Below are positions 10,418 through 19,459 of a stretch of DNA of 34,049 bases, piece by piece. Where the stretch lies: contig JAHBMJ010001207.1 in NCBI GenBank assembly GCA_018398765.1, positions 1 to 34,049 on the forward strand. The letters are read 5' to 3'. The position numbers and the translations under genes were made by a program. Position 1 is the stretch's first letter. Every line of letters begins with the position of its first letter. The notes beneath the pieces are model-generated. The model made no database searches. It saw nothing but the letters and a program-made list of their open reading frames with translations, and was not told the origin of the DNA. The DNA comes from Chromera velia. Taxonomy: Eukaryota; Sar; Chromeraceae.

Positions 10418-11596
10418 ATGCATGGATTCATTTTTCTGTCCGACTCTAGACCAGCTAAACACGCACGTTCTGAGTCCGGGAGAAAAAAATGTCGGGGACC
10501 CTTTGTCCCACTTTTTCTTTCTTTCGTCACGTGTCTTGTAGCGAAGGCTTCTTGTTTTGTTTCAAAATTTGTGAGTCCCCGCACGTTTCACCGTCCACGT
10601 TCCATTTTCTTGCGTTGTCGGGGGATGAGCAAATACCGAACAGCCAGGCTAAGCCTTCGAATGGATGATGAGATCCCGCGCCCCGGCATCCGTGCAGACC
10701 TAACCACGAGGGACGAATACCTGGCGACTCGATTTGAGAAGTTGTCTGCCAGTGGGTATGACTTGACGGGTTGGACTGTTGAGGAGAGAAGGGAAGCCCT
10801 TGAGAGTCTAGGTCCCCTTACCGAGTTGGAGGAGGGAGTACTGGTGAGGGGAGAGATGGAGCCAGCAGGCAGTGGCGCCTTTATTGGATTGCGGGAGAGG
10901 GGACTTTACACGTGCCGACTTGATGGGCTGCCTCTTTTTTCCTCTGGCTGCAAGTATGCACTCCCCGATGGGGGGCTTCGAGGGGGAAGCGGGAACTCCG
11001 AAAGCCCTCCGTCTGGTATTGTGCTACCGCTGCCCTCACTGCCAGACGCTTTGGAAGGGGGGGAGTTTGACGGGACAGGCGGCAACTTTGCGATGGCTCG
11101 GTCTGTGAGGTCGGTCCTTCGCTCGGCTGTCGAGGGCTTTCCGTGCTTCTCCGAGCCGGTCGACCCTGAGCACCTGGTGGAGACGTCAGTGGAGAATTGT
11201 ATAAATACTAGTAGTCGTTCTCTCTTGTACAGCAGGGATGGGGTGCAGAGAAATTTGGTGAGACTGTCAAGCAAACGGTCTGGCACCTTCCTTGGATATG
11301 CTTGGAGTATACCTTTCTGCTTCAACGACTTGAACGTTGGTTCGGTGGAAGTAACAGCATCTGAACCTGGCAGTCGCTTCGTTCAACTTGACACAAAAAC
11401 GACGGGAGACTCGGGGAGAGACCTGAGCTGTGGGAAGGTCGGGGGCCAGGGGTCGGAAATGATTCGCGTCTATCAAATCTGCAGTGCAGCGCTGCACTTT
11501 TACCCGCTCGGTACGCCACTGCCGGTGGAAGCACAGCCCGAAAACCTGTGGGGCAGTGAAGGGCAATACAGAGCTTGGCGATTGAAGCTTCAGTAA
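10418..11596 (+). CDS. MsrB-fold (SelR) protein lacking catalytic cysteine
   Basis: Single-exon gene: 392 aa from the first ATG, or 323 aa from a second ATG at 10625. Numbering below uses the second start. It matches methionine sulfoxide reductase B, which reduces Met-R-sulfoxide. The blocks are LTELEEGVL (65-73), AFIGLRERGLYTC (85-97), GLPLFSS (101-107), GFPCFSEPVDPEHLVE (171-186), KRSGTFLGYAW (217-227) and VYQICSAALHFYP (282-294). The usual catalytic Cys of the RYCxNS motif is Gln284, and Cys286 sits where Asn is normal. The zinc CxxC pairs are reduced to C97-x-x-D100 and S216-x-x-S219. Insertions of about 60 residues (112-170) and 50 residues (228-279) interrupt the fold. The 69 residues before the second ATG include a hydrophobic stretch followed by SCFVSKFVSPRTF, possibly a targeting leader if the first ATG is used. 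Probably a pseudoenzyme or decaying paralogue. Confidence 0.8.
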   Translation: MHGFIFLSDSRPAKHARSESGRKKCRGPFVPLFLSFVTCLVAKASCFVSKFVSPRTFHRPRSIFLRCRGMSKYRTARLSLRMDDEIPRPGIRADLTTRDEYLATRFEKLSASGYDLTGWTVEERREALESLGPLTELEEGVLVRGEMEPAGSGAFIGLRERGLYTCRLDGLPLFSSGCKYALPDGGLRGGSGNSESPPSGIVLPLPSLPDALEGGEFDGTGGNFAMARSVRSVLRSAVEGFPCFSEPVDPEHLVETSVENCINTSSRSLLYSRDGVQRNLVRLSSKRSGTFLGYAWSIPFCFNDLNVGSVEVTASEPGSRFVQLDTKTTGDSGRDLSCGKVGGQGSEMIRVYQICSAALHFYPLGTPLPVEAQPENLWGSEGQYRAWRLKLQ

Positions 11597-12651
11597 CGAC
11601 CAGCTTGGCGATGACAGTATGAATAATGTTATACTAATGTTATTGATTATATGGGCTAAGTTTCCAGTGTAAATTCTCGTATGTAACAAGTTTTAGCTAT
11701 TCAATTTATGTTAGATTTTCTGCTAGATTTTATGTTAGACGGTGGGAAGTTGGGAACTTACCTAGGAACTTACTGTGTGTGTTACTTACACCACCACAAA
11801 TAACTCACTAGCTAATTCTAGAGGGAACTTATCGAGTAAATTAAATTCATTTAGTAAGTCATAGTCATTTGAACCTAGATTTGAACACTGGTTTAATGTA
11901 CTGCCACCCTGGCATGCCTCGGTCGATAGATGTATCGTGGAGTAAAGGATCGAAAGATTGAACAATTCAAAAAAAAGTTGAAACTAGAACTAGAATTAAA
12001 AAAGAAAAAATCAGAAAAACAAAACCCATATTTTTTTATATGAGTATATACTTTAGGATTTGAAGCCCTACTTGATTGACAAATGTACTTGCTCATTAAA
12101 CTGTGAAACTTATATAGACTAAAAATTACTAGAAAAATTAGCTTAAAACACATCACCTTCAAGTTGAAAACTTATACTAAAGCTACAAATCTGCCTAAAA
12201 TGGGCAATAAATGTGGTAATAAGTCTGGAATTAATGAAAAAGCATGAATTGTAAAAGTATTCAACTTGTATTAGAGATTTTGTTTTCGTATCATATACTT
12301 ATAGGTAGATGCAAAAATAACGTGAATTCATCATACATATCATGCAAGGTGTTAATTCAAGCCCCAGGCTAGGCCCTAGACGGTTCTGCCAGTGGTCAAA
12401 CACTGCCACAACTGTCAAGCGAGTTAGGTCAGAATGAACACTGCAACTCACTGGCAGCAGGAACATGCTTGGCGTTGCTCGCTCTTTGACCTCAAGTTTG
12501 CACCTCGCAGCGCTAAGTCTGGCGCGGAGAAATGCTGGCAGGCTTTGACTTTTGCATTTCATTTCAATCGATCAGTGATTGATTCGGGGGCCAACAATGT
12601 AGACAGGAGCCGGGATGTGAGTTAGAAAATGAGGGACATAGGCTGGTCGGC

Positions 12652-12682
<31 letters not shown>

Positions 12683-12812
12683 GAGAGAGATAGAAAGGGA
12701 GACAGATAGACAGGCAGGCAGACAGGCAGATGGACAGCCACGCAGGCACGCAGCCAGGCACACAGACAGAGAAACAAACAAACAGGAGTGCAAACAGACA
12801 GAATGCGATCAC
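11597..12812. other. Convergent gap, AT-rich
   Basis: Lies between the 3' ends of the MsrB-like and MATE genes. Positions 11620-12350 are strongly AT-rich with TTAG/CTAG-rich words and A-runs. No gene is recognised. The last 400 bases are closer to average composition and carry the CAGA repeat near 12650. Confidence 0.7.
12651..12730. repeat. (CAGA)n microsatellite
   Basis: Tandem CAGA, grading into imperfect GACAGGCAGA units, just beyond the 3' end of the MATE gene. Confidence 0.9.
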
Positions 12813-14873
12813 CTAAACCTTCCTCGCCCTCGCCTGCTCTTCGTCTATCATGACTACAGAAGATGCTGAGGGCATCACATCTCCCGTGGGAGACATGGAC
12901 ACATACTCTTCTCCCTCCTCCCCTACAAGCCCATCCGCTTTCTTTGACTCCCCCGCGCCCCCGTGTGCCCGTTCAAACGCCTCTTCTGCAACCTTTTTCC
13001 AGTTTGTGCACCCAATGATCCCCAAAAGAATCACGCACAGAAGCCCATACCCTGCTGCTGCTCCCGTGTACAGGCCCACCAAATCCTTCCGCCAAGATTG
13101 GGTGCAAAACAGCACGCCAGGCACCTGCCCCGCCCAACTGCCCAAAAACCCGGCCCAAAAAATCGTCCCCGTGCGTCCCATGGCCATGGGAATTTGTTCA
13201 AGGTAGACTGAAAAATTCATCAGCACGAGCATCGCGCACAGAGGATAGCGGATCTCCTCGTAAGATGCGAGCATTTCGGGGTCATCACCGAAAATTCGGC
13301 CCAGTTGGCGGGCAAAAACGATCACAAGCACCCCACACACACACAGCACAACCACAGCGGCGGCCCCCCCAACTGCTGCGTATCTTCGTGCCAGCCGCGT
13401 GTCCCCCCCCCCAAGGGCAACGCCAAGTTTGATTGACACGGCACCTGACAGACTGCCCACGAACGTCAGACTGATCCAGAGGATTCGATAGGATGAGTTG
13501 AATACTGCGAGCTGCTCATCTCCAAAGCTGGCAGCTATCATTCCTATCACTGACATTCTCCAGAAATCGGAGGCAATGGAAAAAGCAGCAGGGACGTACA
13601 GCTTAGTGTACTCCCAGAGCCTCCAGCCTGTCACGTGCGTGCGCCAGTTTTTCCATCCCCCCTCTGGCCAGCACTCAACATGCAGCTTCTTAATCTGGCA
13701 GTACACCAACCAGAGCACAACCAGCTGGAGAAATTCAACGACAGTCGTCACCCATGGACACGCCCAGAACCCATACCCATCCCAGTCAGGCACCCCAATG
13801 CCACAAACGAGGACGAGTCCTAGTGCGAGGTTGAGCACCATGGCGAAAATGGAGCAGTGCGTGCCGGGGTACATAATTGATTGGGCCTGGAAGTACTGAG
13901 TCAGGTTGGAGAAGTACACGCGCACCTGCAGGCAGGTAGGCAGGCAGGCAGGGAGGCAGAAAGGTAAACAAACCCAAGACAAAGATGGAGACAAGCGCGT
14001 GCAGAGATCTGGCTCTGTATATACTGCTCCGATAATATGTGACTTCAATTTCTTCGCCAAATGTGTGGGTGTTCCAGCAACAGAAGAAATCGTCAAAAGA
14101 TTAAAGGGACTTGTCATGTGCTTGCAGTGTTTGCAAATGCAAACTGTGGCCTCCGGTTTTGTCCAGCATGTTCTTACTGCCAACCACCGACGCGCCTTTG
14201 CAATTTTTGCATACAAGATACACCCGGTTCTTGAACCGGGACTCAGCTCTTCTCTTCACTTCCATGCACAAAAACGTCTGCTCTCCTTCCTTTCTTCTAA
14301 GCTGAAGAGAATATAAAGAGAAGATACATGCCAACTCACCGGAATCGAAAGCGCAAGCACCCAAGCAAAGTACTGTGCCCTGCCGACGAGGGGTTCCGTC
14401 ATGCCGAACAACTTCAACACCTCGCCTGTGCAACACCATGCCACGATGACAGGAATCTGAACAAGGGATAGCAGCACGTCTGACGTCATCAGCCACGCCC
14501 CTGCAGCCTTTTTGTTTCCGGCACCGATTGCCTGACTGCAGAAGGTTCCAAGAACAGAAGCAGTGATGAACACGCCAGTGGAAGACGTCCACAGGTCACT
14601 GGCTGCACTTGCGGCAAGGAATTCTGTTCCGGCTGCGTTTCCGATCAGGGCCGTATCTGTGGTCTTGATAATGACCCAAGAAACACGGACAATGAAGATA
14701 GGTCCCGAGAGGACCAGCAAATCCCAAAAGTCAGACATACAATTTCTACGTGCCGGTGAAGTGCTGGCGATCTCGACAGTCTCGTTCACTTCCCCCCCCT
14801 CTTCCAAGAGACGATGCACGAGATCTGACGATGCAGCTCGCTTGGACATCTTCCTTCCCCTCTGTTTCTGCAC
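12813..14873 (-). CDS. MATE family multidrug/toxin efflux transporter
   Basis: Exons 14340-14873 (178 codons) and 12813-13925 (370 codons plus stop) join in phase 0 across a 414-nt GTGAGT...TGCAG intron, giving about 548 aa. The product is a polytopic membrane antiporter of the MatE/NorM-DinF type, exporting organic compounds in exchange for H+ or Na+. The N-terminal half shows the MATE features TDTALIG, AASAASDLW and FCSQAIGAGN. The second half begins YFSNLTQYFQAQSIMYPG, equivalent to the RFLQAQ segment of the family, and continues through repeated hydrophobic helices to a soluble, acidic C-terminal tail of about 60 residues. Two in-frame starts exist, at 14873 and 14849; I chose the longer. 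Substrate and membrane are not predictable. It is head-to-head with the FAM32A-like gene. Confidence 0.92.
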
Positions 14874-15549
14874 GCGCTCTGTGTAAATATTAATATGTGT
14901 CTCCCCTGTTCCCTCGAGATTCCCTGACCTGACGGCTGTTTGAATCTAAAGAAGTCTGAAAGTTACTCTTCCTGGTCGATTGTCGAGGAAGGTCATGCAG
15001 GCTGCTTTCTTTACATCAATTGCGAGCAGTTGCCTTTCGTCTTGGGTCAGAATCATGATATATATTCAATCATCTAATATTAATATGTATATACAGGCTA
15101 ATACAGCTGAAGTTTCGACACGGAGACAATGAATCCGAGACATGCATGCATGACTGCATGCATGCATGACCTAGCTTAATGGCATGCTCCATTTTTCGCG
15201 CGCAATGCGCTTGTGCATGTCAGAGCCCAACCTGAAAGGGTTCAATTTTTGTCGCGCGCGCGGTCAGCCTGTTGTCTCTCGATCAAGCAGTGTCAGAATC
15301 TCACTGCTGCCGACTGTAAGGGCGCGTCGGTAGCGAATTACGAACGACCTGGAGTGATCTAGAGAGGAACATTTACCGCTTATCGATTGGTATTCGGCAG
15401 TGTCGCTGCGGGGTCTGAGCGTTTTGACAGGACTCAGAACTGAAGCTGTCCACCAGCCTGAACGAGTCTTCGAGACAGTGCCTGATCACGTATCGATCCT
15501 CGTGCCCGTCTTCTGTTTTTTGTACCTTGATTGCTTGGTTGTCTGTACT
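14874..15549. promoter_or_regulatory. Divergent spacer, MATE/FAM32A-like
   Basis: A 676-base head-to-head spacer that probably contains both promoters (inference). A dense TGCATGCA cluster lies at 15141-15170, with AT-rich TATA-like tracts at 14884-14900 and 15055-15092. The open frame continues upstream of the FAM32A-like ATG for 50 codons from 15400. I treat that as 5' UTR because family similarity starts at the ATG at 15550. Confidence 0.4.
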
Positions 15550-17131
15550 ATGTCGGATCCGTATGACAAGCTGAAGTCCACAGGAGGGAAGCTCCGTCTG
15601 AAGGGGGACGATCCGGGGGAGAAGAAAAAGAAAAAGAAGAAGGACAAGGAGAGAGAGAGGGAGCTTGAACAGGGAGGCGGTCCGACCTCTTCCTCGTCGA
15701 GCAGCAAGAGGAACAGAGAGAGGGAAGAGTCGCCGGTGAGGAAGAAAGAAGTGCCGATGGTGGAGGGGACTGGGCGAATTGTTATCACAAACGATACCAT
15801 TCACGGCTTTGAAACCAAATTCAAGGGCGAGGTCAGTCCGATCGGTACCACAAAAATCGCTTCTTCCTTCTCACCGCCTTGCGTCGAGGTGTTATCTTTG
15901 AATTGTGCAGATTTGTCCTGCCCGTCACGATTTTGTCATCTGTTCCGTCGTAAATTTCTGTCTCATTTTGTGTGCAATCGACTCGCAACCATGTGCGGAG
16001 CGCTCCCCCTGTCGATCCACTGGTATTGGGCCTATTCCTCATCCAACGCGTCATCAGTAGACCCCACACCTGTCACGTATGTTTTGCTGTGTGGATGTTT
16101 TACGTGTGTAAATGTGTTCGTTGGTCTTGACTCCTTCTCCCCGGTCCCTCGCTCTCCTCTCGTTCTTTGAGAGTGTCCCTCCGGAAGTTTGAATGAAAGG
16201 TTTGTGTCTTGCGGGTGTTTGAAGTGCTTCAAAAGTAAATCGTTCGTTTTTTCAACCGCCGGTTGGGTCACCTGTTTGCCCCCTCCCTTCGTGAGGAAAG
16301 GACGCAGTTCTGTTTATCCGCCTTTCCGACAGTTCGAACGGAGCAGGAAGCAAAAGGGAAAGAGAGACAAAAAAATCCGGTCGCTTCGCCCATTTATCTT
16401 TACGCTCCAGTCTGTGATTTTTGTTTCTCTTTTTCTAGGGGGCGGCTCGTCGTGTCATGTCATTTGACTGTCTCCGTGTTGCGCCGCCTCGTTATCTCAT
16501 TCCCTGTGTATGACTTCGTGTATGCATTCACTTCTATTTCCTCTAGTTCCTCTGATCTCTTGCTACTCCATCAACGTGGAACGATTTAATGCCAGTGGTG
16601 TGCTCAAGCTGCGTGGTGTCAAGTTACTTTTTTCGCCAAGTTGTTATTTCCACGTTTGTTGACCCGTTCACCCAGGCTCCTTCCCTCCCTTCGTGTGTGC
16701 AGGTCGAGATTGGGGACGAGGTGCATGTCTTTCACCCGAAGACTCTGGTGGTGGAGAAGCGAATAGTGACAGCAGTCTTATCGGACCGCTCTCTGACAGT
16801 CAACGAGGCTTTCTCTTCTGACATCGCCTCCACCACCAACTTCCATATCAAGAAGGAGTCGGAAGCTCTGAAGGAGAGAGCGTTGAAGAAGGTAAAGAAA
16901 GAAATCAAAATGGAAGAGGGCATGGAGCCGGGTCTTCACGATCCATCGTTGAAGGACGAGGTCTCTAAGAGGTTGGAGAAACAATTGCAAAAATCGCGCA
17001 ACGTTCTCACTTACCGAGAAAAACAAGGAATGGGCTACAAGGTAGTGACAGAAAAGTTGAAAGGCGATGTGTCACGTGAACAGTTGCTTGATCTGAGAGC
17101 AAAGAAAAACAGGGACAAGTACTGTTGGTAG
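15550..17131 (+). CDS. FAM32A-like protein with extra conserved domain
   Basis: Exons 15550-15831 (94 codons) and 16703-17131 join in phase 0 across an 871-nt GTCAGT...TGCAG intron, giving about 236 aa. The N-terminus (YDKLKSTGGKLRLKG, then a lysine run) matches FAM32A, a small nuclear protein that in humans binds the late spliceosome and promotes exon ligation. The centre (GTGRIVITNDTIHGFETKF, then a VEIGDEVHVFHP segment) looks like a small beta-barrel of SH3 or KOW type. The C-terminus ends LSREQLLDLRAKKNRDKYCW in style, very basic with a terminal CW (SREQLLDLRAKK near residue 220). Human FAM32A is about 112 aa, so this protein is twice as long. The nuclear RNA-processing role rests on the N-terminal match. 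Assignment is moderate because that motif is short. Confidence 0.7.
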
Positions 17132-17661
17132 GCGGGTCGGTTCGCAGCTCTTTGGGACCCTGCTAGGCCAACCGGTCTGCGCTTGTGTAGCCCTCGCCGT
17201 GTCGTGAAGCTCCTTGCAACGTGAATCGCTGCTCGCCTTTTCCTATCATCTTTTGAGCGTTGTTCGGAACCAACAGTTACCAACTAAGGAACCATCTAGC
17301 TGACAGTCTAGCTCAAAGTAATCCTCAAAGTATGTTTTGGAACTACACTGCAGTAGTTATAGTGCATGAATTATCTACTGAATGAGCAGTACAGTTCAAT
17401 AAAGCAAGCCATGAAGTAATAATTGTAGGTAATTATAGTTGGTATTAGTTGTTATAGTAACCTACTGTTATCCATTTTTATTACTAATTTTGTTTAATAG
17501 ATAATTTCTACATATTAAAGTGCAATTTTGCATATGAAGGTGAGGCTGGTGAACACAAGAAACTATAGAACAGTTCAAGAAAAAATATTTTTTATAAATA
17601 ACGCAAAACATTATAAAATAGATAAAATTGATAAGAAAAAGTTACAAAATCTAAAATAGAA
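17132..17661. other. Convergent gap left of the inverted-repeat element
   Basis: 3' flank of the FAM32A-like gene, turning sharply AT-rich after about 17290 with long A/T runs. No coding features seen. Confidence 0.7.
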
Positions 17662-18966
17662 CTATAGGTATGAGGCGGCGTACTAATAGATTTTCACCAC
17701 GGGGTGGTGAAGAAGGTCTGACCCCCCCCCCCCTTCCCCTTTTCTTATTTAATTTCACCACGGTCCCGAAATATACGCCCTCCACCGCAAAAGAGCGTTT
17801 TTTGGGCTTTTCTCCGTTAGTCTGAACAAAATTAATTTGGGGGGGGTTCAGGGTTCAACACTTTTTCACTGCTTTTTCGGTATCGAAAATCACAGACAAG
17901 TTACCAGACATCCATTTTAAGTTTACAACCGAGGAAAGTGATAACAATCAAACAAATATTCTCTGAAGGACAGAAAGATTGTCTTTCTATATGCAGTGCT
18001 GTCTCTTCGTTTTATACCGTCTAGGAGTTTCAAAAGCGACCGTATCGATAAAGATGTCAACATGGGTGAACTGAGATTTGGAAAGGTCAGTCATAAGTGA
18101 GGTTATGGTCTTCCGACGACATCCATACCCTACCGGTCAGTTTAGCAAATGTACCTGATCCTTAGAAGAAGGAAAAGGTTTCCTTAAACTCCAGAAAGCC
18201 AAGGAGTGTCTTGCTATAAGTGAATGACACTTACTTGTTACAGCGTTGAAGTCTCGGCTTGCCGTTTTGCTGATTTGTTGATTTTCATGGAGATGCACAC
18301 ACATACAAACAAGCATACAAACTGCTGTACAGACCTTCGACGTTTTCTCTTCACTTTACTTAGTATCAACCTGCTGCGTGGCTTGCTTTTTCTTTCTTCC
18401 TTGTCTGCAAATCTATATGGTTCCTTCGTGATTGAAAAATCAATGCAGATGTGTTATAAATGTACCTACCAGTGGTTGTTTCGTTCCCCCCAGCAGTTAG
18501 TTTTTTTGGGGAGTCCAGAAGAGACAGGCCACACAATTGAAGTGGTGTATGTGTCTTTCGACAACGATGATCTTCTCGTCTTGAATAGAGTTTAATCCAA
18601 TGCAGGACATTACTCTGTGCTTGTCTCTCGTGGGTCTGCCGAAAAAGCAGTTGTACAGATACATGCAGAAACTGCGTGATCTCTCTCCGATTTCATCGTT
18701 TTCGCTTTTATATAACAATGATGGTTGTATCAGAATTTATAGTATGAATGGGTTTGTGCAGAGCCTTGATGTGAGGCTAGCCGAGGCCAGCAATCAAAAC
18801 TGTATGTGACTTAACATGATTGAAAGTATAACTTCAGCTAGGACTTCAGTGTTGTGATAGTGTTAATTGTGTCAGGTCATTTTTTGGTTTCGCCACGCCT
18901 CACTTTTGCCCCCCCCCCCATTTCACCACCCCGTGGCGAAAATCTGTTAGTGCGCCGCCCCTATAG
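17662..18966. mobile_element. Non-autonomous TIR DNA-transposon-like element
   Basis: Left terminal repeat 17674-17711 and right repeat 18922-18960 are inverted copies of about 38 bases with few mismatches. The left begins GGCGGCGTACTAATAGATTT; the right, reverse-complemented, reads GGCGGCGCACTAACAGATTT. Each arm ends in a smaller palindrome (TTCACCAC..GTGGTGAA). CTATAG flanks both sides, at 17662-17667 and 18961-18966, consistent with a target-site duplication. It is itself palindromic, so chance cannot be excluded. Internal open frames (18224-18595, 123 aa; 18600-18809, 69 aa) match no transposase I know, so the element is probably non-autonomous. C-runs lie inside both ends on the plus strand. 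Confidence 0.75.
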
Positions 18967-19308
18967 AATTTGTTACCAATTCACTGTCAATCTAGCTGTT
19001 AATTAATGCTATGCTAGTATCCATGACACCATGTGGAAACAACGAAGCTAATTCAGCGAATGAACCTATAATATTAAGATTGTAGACTGCTTTAATAGTA
19101 GCTAAATCGTGCATGAACATCGTTGGACAGCAACGCTTTTCTATGCAGGTTTTTGATTTTTTCTTGTTTTTTCAGCTTTGTTTAGTGGTGTTCGTCAGAC
19201 TAGACGCCAGGACATGTCTATCACCCTCTATGGCAAGAGGATGCTTGACAGACAGCCCGACGATTCGCCCACTCCCCTGCATCCATCGAGGCTCCTTGCC
19301 AGTCCCTC
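18967..19308. other. Convergent gap right of the inverted-repeat element
   Basis: AT-rich to about 19110, then a normal-composition 3' flank of the ribosomal protein L35 gene. No other feature seen. Confidence 0.6.
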
Positions 19309-19412
19309 TCAAGCGAGGACAGCGTACTTTCTGAAGGTGATGTTCGCATCCTTCTTCGACTGCCTGCACACGCTCGAAAACGAAAACGGTTCCGTTTTCT
19401 GTTCGTACACTC

Positions 19413-19459
<47 letters not shown>

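Noticed and set aside
10872-11108. Alternative-frame stretch with CYRCPHCQ in the MsrB-like gene, suggesting a frameshifted zinc motif
   Set aside because: The main frame keeps MsrB motifs on both sides without interruption, and the alternative frame stops soon after. Chance CxxC is likelier.
10954-11136. Possible unspliced intron explaining the first MsrB insertion
   Set aside because: A GTATGC donor exists, but no AG restores both the frame and the expected motif; an in-frame insertion is simpler.
15832-16702. Open frame running on after FAM32A-like exon 1 and others in the gap
   Set aside because: The downstream exon joins in phase with clear GT and TGCAG sites; the run-on translation has no domain features.
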